Shown in pieces: positions 52,216-61,482 of a DNA stretch of 64,000 nt; positions within the stretch are counted from its first letter, which is position 1; the number at the start of each line of letters is the position of its first letter. The position numbers were made by a program, and so were the translations under genes. The DNA comes from Candidatus Aminicenantota bacterium. Lineage in GTDB: Bacteria; Acidobacteriota; Aminicenantia; Aminicenantales; Aminicenantaceae. The stretch is from NCBI GenBank assembly GCA_016927475.1, contig JAFGMO010000013.1, positions 1 through 64,000 on the forward strand, written 5' to 3'. The notes below the pieces were generated by a model. That model ran no database searches, was not told the origin of the DNA, and saw only the letters and a program-made list of their open reading frames with translations.

Positions 52216-52762
52216 GATTAGATTTTCGGGTTTCGGCGGACAAGGAATCATCCGCTGCGGTTTGATCGCGGGAAAAGCGCTTGCCCTTTTTGACAACAAG
52301 CATACAACCATGACCCAAAGTTTTGGCCCGGAGGCCCGCGGAAGCGCCTGCAGTTCCCAGCTCGTCGTTTCCGAGGACAGGGTCCTCTACCCCTACATCA
52401 CCAAACCGGAGATCCTGGTGAGTATGTCCCAAGAGGCCTATGAAAAATACGAACCCGAGCTTCGGGAAGATGGTATCCTTATCATTGATAAAGACTTGGT
52501 TAATACCAAGCCTCCACGGGGAAAAATCAAAACCTATGCTGTTCCCTCCACACGATTTGCCGAGGAATTGGGAAACCGCATCATCGCCAACCTGGTTATG
52601 ATGGGATTTTTCACCGCTGTCACCAAAATTGGGACGCCGGAAGCCATGAAAAAAGCGCTTCCCGGACTCGTTCCCGAACGTTTTCTCGATCTCAATATAA
52701 AAGCGTTTGATAAAGGATATGAATACGGGCTGCACGTGCTGGATGAAGAAAAATCCCACTGA
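52208..52762 (+). CDS. korC: 2-oxoacid:ferredoxin oxidoreductase, gamma subunit
   Basis: A 184-residue gamma subunit: FSGFGGQGIIRCGLIAGKA, TQSFGPEARGSACSSQLVVS and ILVSMSQEAYEKY are family blocks. ATG 52208 has GGGAGA upstream; a longer frame is less supported. Completes the four-subunit enzyme. Confidence 0.92.
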   Translation: MTEIRFSGFGGQGIIRCGLIAGKALALFDNKHTTMTQSFGPEARGSACSSQLVVSEDRVLYPYITKPEILVSMSQEAYEKYEPELREDGILIIDKDLVNTKPPRGKIKTYAVPSTRFAEELGNRIIANLVMMGFFTAVTKIGTPEAMKKALPGLVPERFLDLNIKAFDKGYEYGLHVLDEEKSH

Positions 52763-52823
52763 CAAAAAAACGGCTCTGGCCTATGAGGCATTCATGCCAT
52801 ATTTATCATAAAGAGAGAAAAAA

Positions 52824-54842
52824 TTGAGCACACAAGAAAAAAAAGACAATATTTCCCAAGAAAAAGAAAACGTCGAAATCCCGAAGAAAAGAAAATCCAA
52901 AAGGATAGGAATCTTTGTGTGCCACTGCGGGATTAATATCGCAGGTACTGTTGACGTTGAAAAAGTCGCCAAAACACTTTCCGAACATGAAGGCATCATT
53001 CATGCTGAAGATTATGTCTATATGTGTTCCGACCCTGGGCAGAAAAAAATCACTGATGCCATTAAAGAACACAATCTGGACAGCGTCGTTGTTGCCTGCT
53101 GCTCTCCTTCCCTCCATGAATCCACATTCCGAAACGCCTCTAAATCCGCCGGCCTCAACCCCTATCAATGCGAGATCGCCAATATCCGCGAGCAATGCAG
53201 CTGGGTTCACAAAGACAAGGATAAAGCCACCAAAAAAGCCATTAAAATTGCCAAGAGCATCGTCGAAAAAGTCAAAAGAAACGAGTCCCTGGAACCGATC
53301 AGTATTTCCGTCACCAAGCGGGCTCTTGTTATCGGCGGCGGCATCAGCGGAATCCAGGCTGCCCTGGACATCGCCAACGCAGGCCATGAAGTGATCCTGG
53401 TCGAAAGAAACCCATCCATCGGCGGACACATGATCCAACTCTCGGAAACGTTCCCTACCCTGGATTGCTCCCAGTGCATCATGACGCCGAAGATGGTCGA
53501 GGTGTCCAAACATCCCAACATCAAGCTGATGACTTACAGCGAGATACAAGAGATTTCAGGGTATGTGGGCAACTTCAAGGCAAAAATCTTGAAAAAACCC
53601 CGCTATGTTGATCCGGATAAATGCACCATGTGCGACGAGTGCTCCAAAGTCTGCCCGGTTCTGGTTCCCAATGAATTCGATGAGAATATGACCGGCAGAC
53701 GGGCCATCTATATTCCTTTTCCCCAAGCCATCCCGGCCACCTATACTCTTGATATCAATTCCTGCCCCGGTCTCATGCCCATCGCTTGCGGCAAATGTGC
53801 TGATGTTTGTGAGCCCAACGCCATAGATTTTGACATGAAACCCGAAATAATCGAGGAAGAGGTAGGAGTTATCGTGGCCGCCACCGGCTACGACCTTTAT
53901 GGATTGGAAAAACTTGGTGAATACGGTGCGGGAAAATATCCTAATGTGATCAACGGCCTCCAATTTGAGAGGCTCCTTTCCGCTTCCGGCCCCACAAAAG
54001 GCCAGATTTTGCGTCCCTCCGACCATAAAGTCCCCAAAGAGGTTGTTTTCATCCAATGCGCCGGCTCACGTGATCCTGAGCTTCACAATGCCTACTGCTC
54101 GAAAATATGCTGTATGTACACCGCAAAACATGCCATGCTGTACAAACACCATGTCCCCGACGGACAGGCTTATATATTTTATATCGACATTCGTTCCGGC
54201 GGTAAAAATTATGAAGAATTCGTTCAGCGTGCTATCGAACAGGATGACGTTCTCTACTTGAGGGGAAAAGTCTCCAAAATTTTTGAAGAGAACGGTACGG
54301 TAAAAGTCTGGGGAGTGGATACGCTGACCGGTAAAGACATTGAAATCGATGCCGACCTGGTCGTTCTGGCTGTAGCCATGCGTCCTTCGAAAGGCGCTGA
54401 TGAAATCGCCAAAAAACTCAAGATCGCCCAGGATAAAGACGGCTTTCTGGCGGAAGCCCATCCAAAACTTCGGCCGGTGGAGAGCATCACCAGCGGAATG
54501 TTTCTGGCGGGAGCGGCCCAGGCGCCTAAAGATATTCCTGAAGCCGTCGCTCAGGCCAGCGGTGCGGCCAGCAAAGCTTTGGCCATTCTTTCTTCAGACC
54601 GGCTTTACCACGACCCGATTGTGGCCAAAGTTGACGAAGAAACATGCAGCGGCTGTAAAATATGCATCCCCCTCTGTCCTTACGGAGCCCGCATTTATGA
54701 TGAAGAGAAAAAAATTGTTGTCGTCAATGAAGTTCTTTGCGAGGGTTGCGGATGTTGCATCGCGGGCTGCCCATCCGGTGCAGCGCAGCAGAGGAACTTT
54801 ACGGATGACCAGATCTACTCCATGATCGATATCATTTTGTAA
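52824..54842 (+). CDS. hdrA: HdrA-like FAD/iron-sulfur electron-bifurcating subunit
   Basis: A 672-residue HdrA. N-terminal FVCHCGINIAGTVDV, then a Rossmann FAD fold (ALVIGGGISGIQAALDIANA), a cluster set (CTMCDECSKVCP), second half FAD-binding with GATGYD-type motif (VIVAATGYD), and a C-terminal two-cluster ferredoxin domain (CSGCKICIPLCP, CEGCGCCIAGCP). HdrA splits or merges electron pairs at its FAD. TTG 52824 with AAGAGAG upstream. Followed by mvhD after 18 nt. Confidence 0.92.
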   Translation: MSTQEKKDNISQEKENVEIPKKRKSKRIGIFVCHCGINIAGTVDVEKVAKTLSEHEGIIHAEDYVYMCSDPGQKKITDAIKEHNLDSVVVACCSPSLHESTFRNASKSAGLNPYQCEIANIREQCSWVHKDKDKATKKAIKIAKSIVEKVKRNESLEPISISVTKRALVIGGGISGIQAALDIANAGHEVILVERNPSIGGHMIQLSETFPTLDCSQCIMTPKMVEVSKHPNIKLMTYSEIQEISGYVGNFKAKILKKPRYVDPDKCTMCDECSKVCPVLVPNEFDENMTGRRAIYIPFPQAIPATYTLDINSCPGLMPIACGKCADVCEPNAIDFDMKPEIIEEEVGVIVAATGYDLYGLEKLGEYGAGKYPNVINGLQFERLLSASGPTKGQILRPSDHKVPKEVVFIQCAGSRDPELHNAYCSKICCMYTAKHAMLYKHHVPDGQAYIFYIDIRSGGKNYEEFVQRAIEQDDVLYLRGKVSKIFEENGTVKVWGVDTLTGKDIEIDADLVVLAVAMRPSKGADEIAKKLKIAQDKDGFLAEAHPKLRPVESITSGMFLAGAAQAPKDIPEAVAQASGAASKALAILSSDRLYHDPIVAKVDEETCSGCKICIPLCPYGARIYDEEKKIVVVNEVLCEGCGCCIAGCPSGAAQQRNFTDDQIYSMIDIIL

Positions 54843-54860
54843 GGAGAAATATCAGGAATA

Positions 54861-55283
54861 ATGGAACATTTCGAACCCAAAATCGTATGTTTCGCCTGCA
54901 ACTGGTGTACTTCCGCAGGGGCCGACCTGGCAGGCACATCCAGGATGGAATACCAGCCCAACGGCATCATGATACGGGTTATGTGCTCCTCGCGCATCGA
55001 TCCCCAGCATATTCTTTGGGCTTTTAAAAAAGGAGCCGACGGCGTTTTTATCGGAGGTTGTCACCCCGATGACTGCCATTATATTGACGGAAATTACAAC
55101 ACATTAAGGCGTATCAAACTGCTCAAAAAGCTCCTTACGGATTTTGGAATCGAGCCGGAAAGACTTCGATTGGAATGGGTCTCCGCAGCTGAAGGAAAAA
55201 AATTCGTCATGGTCATGGATGATTTCATAGAGCAGATACGAAACATGGGACCGCTACGACTGAGTCAAGAGGCATCTGCCTGA
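54861..55283 (+). CDS. mvhD: MvhD/HdrA-associated iron-sulfur protein
   Basis: A 140-residue protein with a [2Fe-2S] or ferredoxin-type site (CFACNWCTSAGADLAG, MCSSRIDP, GGCHPDDCHY), which in methanogens links HdrA to a [NiFe] hydrogenase. No hydrogenase genes lie near, so it may link HdrA to Kor or fumarate reductase instead. 18 bp after hdrA. Confidence 0.9.
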   Translation: MEHFEPKIVCFACNWCTSAGADLAGTSRMEYQPNGIMIRVMCSSRIDPQHILWAFKKGADGVFIGGCHPDDCHYIDGNYNTLRRIKLLKKLLTDFGIEPERLRLEWVSAAEGKKFVMVMDDFIEQIRNMGPLRLSQEASA

Positions 55284-55344
55284 ATAAAAAAAACGATAGA
55301 ATGCGCATCATAGTGAGCCCTTAATCAAAAACACGGAGGGAATA

Positions 55345-56073
55345 ATGACGGAAGGCAAAAAAAAGACAACTGTGAAGACGTCCCCAAAGGAAAAAAATAC
55401 AGAGGAAATGGTTACGGTCTTCATCATGGGAAAGGCCCACAAGGTTCCGTCCAAAGCGACAATCATGGGGGCCATTGAGTACGCCGGCTACCAGATAAAA
55501 CGAGGCGCCGGATGCCGGGAAGGATTCTGCGGAGCCTGCGCCACGGTTTACCGGCTTCCCGGAGATTACAAGATTTATACGGGGCTTGCCTGCACAACCC
55601 TTGTTGAAGAAGGCATGTGGCTGTCCCAGCTGCCCGCCCTTCCGGCCCAAAAGGCCATCTACGATATCAACAAGGTTAAACCGGATGTGACGGCTTTTCA
55701 AAAATTTTACCCGGAAGTTTTTCGCTGTGTATCCTGCAATACCTGCACAAAATCATGCCCCCAGGACCTGGAAGTTATGGATTACGTTCAAGCGGCAATC
55801 CGGGGTGATATCGGGAAGGTCATGGACCTTTCATTCGATTGTATATGCTGTGGAATGTGCGCCATCCGCTGCCCGGCCGAAATCGTCCAGTTCAATGTGG
55901 GCTTGCTGGCTAAGCGTCTCTACGGAAAATATCTCAATCCGAAAAGCAAACAACTTGATAAACGAATCAAAGAAATCCGGGACAAAAAATATCATAAAGG
56001 TTACCTTGAACTGATGAAAATGGACAAAAAAAAGTTGGAAAAAGAGTATTATGCCCGGGATTCAGAAGCATGA
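55345..56073 (+). CDS. Fumarate reductase/succinate dehydrogenase iron-sulfur subunit-like
   Basis: A 242-residue protein. N-terminal [2Fe-2S] domain: GCREGFCGACATVY with GLAC as the fourth ligand. C-terminal domain: FRCVSCNTCTKSCP and FDCICCGMCAIRCP, two [4Fe-4S]-like sites; normal SdhB/FrdB has one [4Fe-4S] and one [3Fe-4S]. In methanogen thiol:fumarate reductase (TfrB) the equivalent region is followed by an HdrB-like domain; here that domain is a separate gene (hdrB). 61 bp after mvhD. Confidence 0.85.
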   Translation: MTEGKKKTTVKTSPKEKNTEEMVTVFIMGKAHKVPSKATIMGAIEYAGYQIKRGAGCREGFCGACATVYRLPGDYKIYTGLACTTLVEEGMWLSQLPALPAQKAIYDINKVKPDVTAFQKFYPEVFRCVSCNTCTKSCPQDLEVMDYVQAAIRGDIGKVMDLSFDCICCGMCAIRCPAEIVQFNVGLLAKRLYGKYLNPKSKQLDKRIKEIRDKKYHKGYLELMKMDKKKLEKEYYARDSEA

Positions 56074-56111
56074 TATGGCTTTTCAACTCATAAGAATGTA
56101 AGGAGATAGAT

Positions 56112-57779
56112 ATGTACCCAGAATATATGCATCCATCATTGAAAAAAGTCGAACAAACACGCAACAAGAGGTTTGAGTTGGCCAAATCGGGAAAGCCTGT
56201 TTTCCCTCCCATGAGTGCTGAAGAACGAGATACCGTCTTGCACAAATTCCATCCGGATTATAAATCCGATGCCCGAAGAAAGGTTCATATCGGTCCGAAC
56301 AAGGGAGAAGTTATCACCTCCGAGGTCGCCGACATCCTGGAATCTCATTCCCGTATCGATCCTTCATTGTTTGACCTTTCTTCTCCTGATTATGAAACGG
56401 ATATTCTGATTATCGGAGGAGGAGGGGCCGGCTGCGCCGCCGCCATCACGGCCATGCAGGAAGGCTCCAAATCCGTTGTTTCTACCAAACTTCGTCTCGG
56501 GGACGCCAATTCCATGATGTCTCAGGGAGGCATGCAGGCGGCGACTTCCGTTACGGATACGCCAACCCGTCATTATCTGGATGCCATAGGCGGCGGACAT
56601 TTCGACAACAAACCGGAGCTTGTCCGGGCTTTGACCGAAGACGGGCCGGAAATTGTCAAATGGCTTGAAAACCTGGGAGTCGTCTGGGATAAAGACGATG
56701 AAGGAAATCTTCAGCTTCTTCATGGAGGAGGAACTTCCCGGCGAAGAATGCACTCCTGCCGGGATTACACCGGAGCTGTTATCCTTCGTACCCTGATGGA
56801 CGAAGTCCGAAATCATCCTGATAAGATCACCTATCTTGAATTCATGCCGACCGTTGAGCTGATTTTGGACAGCAAAGGCCGGGTCGCAGGTGGCATTCTC
56901 TATAACATGGAAACCGAAGAATATTTTACGGTAAAAGCCAATGCGACAATCATCGCCACCGGCGGATACGGACGCCTTCATATCCGGGGTTTTGATACGA
57001 CAAATCACTACGGGGCTACGGCTGACGGTCTTATCATGGCCTACAGGGCCGGCGCCAGACTTCTCTATATGGATTCCGTTCAGTACCATCCCACCGGCGC
57101 CGTTTTTCCGGAACAGATCGCCGGCTTTCTGATCACGGAAAAAATTCGTGGGGCCGGAGGACAACCGGTCAATAAGGAAGGCGAACTTTTTGTTTTTCCC
57201 CGGGAGCCCCGCGATGTCGAAAGCTCAGCCATCATTCGGGAATGCTATGAAAAAATGATGGGAATAAAAACTCCCAGCGGCCGGCTTGGAGTCTGGCTCG
57301 ACTCACCGCTTATCGAAATGCTCCAGGAAGAGGGATACATCAACAAACAGTTTCCAGCCATGCACCGCCAGTTCATACATTACGGTATCGACATCACCAA
57401 AGAACCCATGCTGGTTTATCCTTCTCTCCACTATCAAAACGGCGGGATCGAAATCAACGATAAATGCGAGACCAATCTTCCCGGGCTTTTCGTAGCCGGT
57501 GAAGCTTCAGGCGGCGTACATGGAAGAAACCGTCTCATGGGTAATTCCGTCCTGGACTACAATGTTTTCGGCCGCCGCGCAGGCCTCAACGCCGCCGCTT
57601 ACATCAAATCCGTCAAGCTGGGTCCCCTTTCCTTACAGCACGTCTCCGATTATGAAAAAGCACTCAAAGACGCAAAAATAAAGACAAACCGTATCGCCCC
57701 GGTTCTCCTTCCTTCTTATACGCCGGAAAATGTGAGAAAACGCCAGTTGACCAGCCACTACGAAGGAACTTTAAGATAG
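56112..57779 (+). CDS. Fumarate reductase/succinate dehydrogenase flavoprotein subunit-like
   Basis: A 555-residue flavoprotein. FAD motif LIIGGGGAGCAAAITAMQE; the site where covalent-FAD enzymes have His reads ANSMMSQGGMQAAT, so FAD is non-covalent. Substrate residues present: YHPTGAVFPEQ, LITEKIRGAGG (Arg), PSLHYQNGGI (His), NRLMGNSVLDYN (Arg). No membrane-anchor gene nearby, so soluble. Likely fumarate to succinate or a similar reaction using electrons from HdrB/C or quinone-free donors. Last gene of the operon. Confidence 0.87.
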   Translation: MYPEYMHPSLKKVEQTRNKRFELAKSGKPVFPPMSAEERDTVLHKFHPDYKSDARRKVHIGPNKGEVITSEVADILESHSRIDPSLFDLSSPDYETDILIIGGGGAGCAAAITAMQEGSKSVVSTKLRLGDANSMMSQGGMQAATSVTDTPTRHYLDAIGGGHFDNKPELVRALTEDGPEIVKWLENLGVVWDKDDEGNLQLLHGGGTSRRRMHSCRDYTGAVILRTLMDEVRNHPDKITYLEFMPTVELILDSKGRVAGGILYNMETEEYFTVKANATIIATGGYGRLHIRGFDTTNHYGATADGLIMAYRAGARLLYMDSVQYHPTGAVFPEQIAGFLITEKIRGAGGQPVNKEGELFVFPREPRDVESSAIIRECYEKMMGIKTPSGRLGVWLDSPLIEMLQEEGYINKQFPAMHRQFIHYGIDITKEPMLVYPSLHYQNGGIEINDKCETNLPGLFVAGEASGGVHGRNRLMGNSVLDYNVFGRRAGLNAAAYIKSVKLGPLSLQHVSDYEKALKDAKIKTNRIAPVLLPSYTPENVRKRQLTSHYEGTLR

Positions 57780-57800
57780 CAATCAAAAAATGGCTTATAT

Positions 57801-57816
57801 TTGACAATTTTTGTCA
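57801..57816. promoter_or_regulatory. Palindrome after the frdA-like gene
   Basis: TGACAA (57802-57807) TTT TTGTCA (57811-57816), a perfect short inverted repeat about 20 bp past the operon stop. Could be an operator for the PilZ gene downstream (TTGACA at 57801-57806 may be its -35) or part of a terminator. Weak call. Confidence 0.35.
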
Positions 57817-57945
57817 TTATTGAGCATTTATGCGCTGTCCTGACTGCAAAATAAATCTGTTCTTTGTTGATTTTAAAAGACTTAGATAATCAAATAGAAT
57901 GGCATATTTATTGCTTTCTATTAGGTGGGAGATTTTTTTTATATT

Positions 57946-58347
57946 ATGAGCAATGCAAAGGTGGAAAAACGTTCTTCACGTAGATTCAAGATTCCTGGCG
58001 CCAAAGTTTATTTTCGCATCGACAGGACATCCTTTCTCCGCTCCCTAATCAAGAAACAATACCATGAAGAAATGTGCCACCTTGTCAATTTCAGCCGCGG
58101 AGGTATCAACTTTTTAACTGACACCTATATGAAAAAAGATGAGAAGGTTTTTCTAAAAATTTTTCTCCCCGATGAAAAAGCTTCTATCAATCTTAAAGGA
58201 CGTGTTATCTGGCAGGTTTTCGATGTTGAAAAATCATTCAAATATAAAGTGGGTATCGAATTTTTTGAATTCAACGGAAGAACAACATCTGATATTGAAA
58301 AAAAACTTGAAAAGATTATGGCTCTAGAAAGTAAATTCTGTCCTTAA
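57946..58347 (+). CDS. PilZ domain protein
   Basis: A 133-residue PilZ protein with both c-di-GMP motifs: EKRSSRRFKIPG (R-rich) and VNFSRGGINFL (N-x-S-x-x-G). ATG 57946 is preferred, as the domain starts at once; an in-frame GTG lies 21 nt upstream and the GGGAG site fits neither exactly. C-terminal strand KVGIEFFEF. It follows the redox operon, and repeat copy D starts 8 bp after its stop. Confidence 0.85.
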   Translation: MSNAKVEKRSSRRFKIPGAKVYFRIDRTSFLRSLIKKQYHEEMCHLVNFSRGGINFLTDTYMKKDEKVFLKIFLPDEKASINLKGRVIWQVFDVEKSFKYKVGIEFFEFNGRTTSDIEKKLEKIMALESKFCP

Positions 58348-58354
58348 CCTGTAT

Positions 58355-58545
58355 TATCCTGCATCATTCATGAATTTTGCCGAAGCCAGCAGATAATTTC
58401 CAGAGTAGAAGTTACTTTTTGAAGTTTTGCGGCAACATTGATAATGAAACATTTTCTCAACCATTTTCAAGAAAATGTCGTCCAAATTTTCCTTTCAGGC
58501 GCCGACCCAACCTAACTCCTTGGCTCGTGAATAATTCGGATTAGT
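58355..58545 (-). repeat. Dispersed structured element, copy D (degenerate)
   Basis: A 191-bp reverse copy between convergent PilZ and glyS genes. Ends ATCCTGCATCATTCA and TGAATAATTCGGAT can pair. It keeps AAATGTCGTCCAAATTTTCCTTTCAGGCG (about 58475-58503) and GGCTCGTGAATAAT, but most of hairpin I is deleted and stem III is weakened. A decaying copy of the family at 90, 5601 and 30811. Confidence 0.7.
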
Positions 58546-58552
58546 TATGTTC

Positions 58553-60622
58553 CTATTCGCCCGCAACAACAACTTTAGAATAATCTGCGATCTCTAAAAA
58601 CAGCCTGCTTATTCCCTGTAATAAAGCCAGCCTGTTTCTCTGAAGATGCTTGTCTTCCGCCATGACCAGAACCTTATCAAAAAACTTATTGATTGAAGCA
58701 CTCATGCGGAACACAATACGCTGAGCCTTTTCAAAATCCCCGTTGCTCATCAAACTCCGGGTATTATTCTTGATGATGGAAAAGGTTGTAAACAGTTCAC
58801 GTTCTTCCTTTTCGATAAGCAACTCAGGATTTATCCGGAAAGAAGGCTGTCCCCTTAAAATATTGTTGACCCGTTTGACAATGAGAATCATCGGTTCAAA
58901 AGCCGGGCTGTCTTTCACACTATCCAGCGCTTTCAGCCTCAGATATGCATGAAAAACATTTTCCAGATCCGCCGCCATAGAAGCTGCGATGAGATCATAG
59001 CGGAAGCCCTGACGCTCAAAGACATAACGAAGACGGTCCGGAAAAAATTCGCTCAGGCAATAATTTTTTATCTCCCCGGCAGGAATTTTCAATTTTTCAT
59101 CATAGCCTTTTAGAACTTTATCCAGAAGTCTGGGAAAAGAAAAAGACATTTTCTGATCAAGAATGATCTTGCAAACTCCAAGCGCTGCCCTTCGAAGCCC
59201 GAAAGGATCCTTAGAACCGCTGACCTGTATGCCAACACCCAATTGTCCGATGATGGAATCCATCTTGTCGGACAGGGAAAGGATAGCCCCTGCAGTCGTC
59301 GAAGGAGAACCATCCTCAAGACCGAGAGGTAAATAGTGCTCATAAATGGCTTTCCATACAGCCGAAGGATATTTTTCTTCCCGGGCATATAATCCGCCTA
59401 TTTTTCCCTGAAGGGAAGGGAACTCATTGACCATTTCCGTCAGCAGATCCGCTTTGCACAGCTCAGCCGCCGCTGTCAGGTAAAGCTTTTCCTTTTCAGC
59501 GTCCAGTTTTTTGATTAGATAAGAGGCTACTTTTTTTATCCTGCTTATCTTCTCCTCATAAGAACCGAGGTCTTCCTGGAAAAGTATCCGGTTTAACTCC
59601 TTTGCCCTGGTTTTCAATGGAATTTTCAGATCCTGTCTCCAGAAAAAACGGGCATCTTCCAATCGTGCTTTCAAAACCCGCTCATTCCCCTTCTTGATGA
59701 GCGACTTGGAATCTCCTGAGGTATCGGCCACTCCAACAAAATAAGGAATTTGCTTTTTGCCTTGTACCACTGAAAACAACCGTTGCCCCTCGCGCAGTGC
59801 CGTACTCAAAACTTCCAGAGGAAGCTTGAGATATTCCTGCGGGAATTCTCCGAAAAAAGCAAACGGAAATTCCACATCATAAACAAGTTTGTTCAAAAGC
59901 TCTTTGTCGGGATGAAGATTTCCTTCTAGGGGAACCAGTAATTTCTCTATCTGCTTTAGAATATTTTTTCGTCTTTCATCCGGATCGATAAGAACCTTCC
60001 GCAATTTCAGATCTTCCTTATACTGATCATAATTTCGGACCTTAAAAACTTCAGGCTGAAGAATCTTATGTCCCTTGCTCTTTTCTCCAGCATCAATAGA
60101 TTCCAGGCTGAATGGAACGATTTTTTCACCAAAAAGGCAAACGAGATTTCTTATCGGCCTTGAGAAGCGTAATGAACCGGTTCCCCAACGCATCATCTTC
60201 GGGAATGAAATTGAGGATAGAATTTTAGGCAGAATATCCGCGAGTATGTCGCTTGTTTTTTTCCCTGATCGGACGCGCTTAAGGCCAATGTATTCCCCCT
60301 TCCTGGTTTCGATTACGCTCAAATCCGCCACATCAACTCCCTGGGAACGGGCAAAACCTTCAGCCGGGGGAAGTGGGATCCCTTCCGCGGAGAAAGCAGC
60401 CGCCTTTGGCGGTCCCACAATCGTATCTTCCAAGTCTTCCTGCTTTTCTGAAAAATCTCCTTGTATGACTAATCTGCGGCAGGTTCCAAGGGATATGATT
60501 CTATAAACGTTTACATTGGAATCCCTCAGTTCAGCTTCCATCTTGTTCCGAATCTGATCCAAACCGCTTGTGATATGTTCGAAAGGCATCTCTTCGGTCA
60601 TCAATTCCAAAAGAAAATCCAT
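58553..60622 (-). CDS. glyS: Glycyl-tRNA synthetase beta subunit
   Basis: A 689-residue beta subunit of the bacterial tetrameric GlyRS. N-terminal LLELMTEEMPFEHI, TVGPPKAAAFSAEG-type block (IVGPPKAAAFSAEG), DARFFWRQDLKIPL and the C-terminal tRNA-binding region with KDPFGLRRAALGV. Overlaps glyQ by one base (TGATG). Confidence 0.95.
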   Translation of the reverse strand: MDFLLELMTEEMPFEHITSGLDQIRNKMEAELRDSNVNVYRIISLGTCRRLVIQGDFSEKQEDLEDTIVGPPKAAAFSAEGIPLPPAEGFARSQGVDVADLSVIETRKGEYIGLKRVRSGKKTSDILADILPKILSSISFPKMMRWGTGSLRFSRPIRNLVCLFGEKIVPFSLESIDAGEKSKGHKILQPEVFKVRNYDQYKEDLKLRKVLIDPDERRKNILKQIEKLLVPLEGNLHPDKELLNKLVYDVEFPFAFFGEFPQEYLKLPLEVLSTALREGQRLFSVVQGKKQIPYFVGVADTSGDSKSLIKKGNERVLKARLEDARFFWRQDLKIPLKTRAKELNRILFQEDLGSYEEKISRIKKVASYLIKKLDAEKEKLYLTAAAELCKADLLTEMVNEFPSLQGKIGGLYAREEKYPSAVWKAIYEHYLPLGLEDGSPSTTAGAILSLSDKMDSIIGQLGVGIQVSGSKDPFGLRRAALGVCKIILDQKMSFSFPRLLDKVLKGYDEKLKIPAGEIKNYCLSEFFPDRLRYVFERQGFRYDLIAASMAADLENVFHAYLRLKALDSVKDSPAFEPMILIVKRVNNILRGQPSFRINPELLIEKEERELFTTFSIIKNNTRSLMSNGDFEKAQRIVFRMSASINKFFDKVLVMAEDKHLQRNRLALLQGISRLFLEIADYSKVVVAGE

Positions 60623-61482
60623 CAGGTTTTCCTTTTATCTCCGTGATAGAATGCGGCAATGGCATTCACCATGGCACGTATCCTTCCAATCATTTTAATC
60701 CTTTCGGTTACACTGATCGCTCCCCTGGAGTCCAAAAGGTTGAAAAGATGAGAGCACTTCAGACACATATCATAAGCAGGAAGCATCAAGCCCGTCTTGA
60801 TTAAAATCCCGGCTTCTTCTTCATAAAGCCTGAAACTGCGCTTGAGCCCGTCTACAGCGGCATAGTTGAAATTATACTCTGAAAACTGTCTTTCCTCCTC
60901 AAAACGGAGATCCCGGTATGTCACATCAGGTGCCCAGTTTAGATCATATATATCATCCTTTCCTTCTAAAAACATTTCCAGTCTCTCAAGACCGTATGTT
61001 ATCTCCACAGGAACGGGAAAAAGGTCTATTCCTCCTGCTTGCTGGAAATAAGTAAACTGGGTGATTTCAAGGCCATCCAGAAGGACCTGCCAACCAACTC
61101 CCCAGGCCCCGATGGTCGGTGATTCCCAGTTATCCTCATCAAACCTGATATCATGGTCTTTCAGTTGAATCCCTATCGCCTCCAGACTGTTAATATAAAT
61201 TTCCTGGATGTTGTCCGGTGACGGTTTTTTAATAACCTGGTACTGTAAATGTTTCTGTACACGCTGGGGATTATCACCATACCTTCCATCTGTGGGACGC
61301 CTGGCCGGCTGAACATAGGCTACATTCCAGGAACGTTCATCCAGAACACGAAAAAATGTATCCGGCGTCATGGTTCCCGCTCCTACTTCGACATCGTAAG
61401 GCTGAGCCAGATAACAGTCTTGTCCGGCCCAAAAAACCTGAAGGTTTAAAATAAGATTCTGAAGGTTATGTTTGCCGGTCAT
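60622..61482 (-). CDS. glyQ: Glycyl-tRNA synthetase alpha subunit
   Basis: A 286-residue class II catalytic subunit. [54 protein letters not shown] (motif 2), and [20 protein letters not shown] (motif 3) are all present. Its start lies inside gcvPB (17-nt overlap), so glycine charging is translationally tied to glycine decarboxylase. Confidence 0.96.
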   Translation of the reverse strand: MTGKHNLQNLILNLQVFWAGQDCYLAQPYDVEVGAGTMTPDTFFRVLDERSWNVAYVQPARRPTDGRYGDNPQRVQKHLQYQVIKKPSPDNIQEIYINSLEAIGIQLKDHDIRFDEDNWESPTIGAWGVGWQVLLDGLEITQFTYFQQAGGIDLFPVPVEITYGLERLEMFLEGKDDIYDLNWAPDVTYRDLRFEEERQFSEYNFNYAAVDGLKRSFRLYEEEAGILIKTGLMLPAYDMCLKCSHLFNLLDSRGAISVTERIKMIGRIRAMVNAIAAFYHGDKRKT

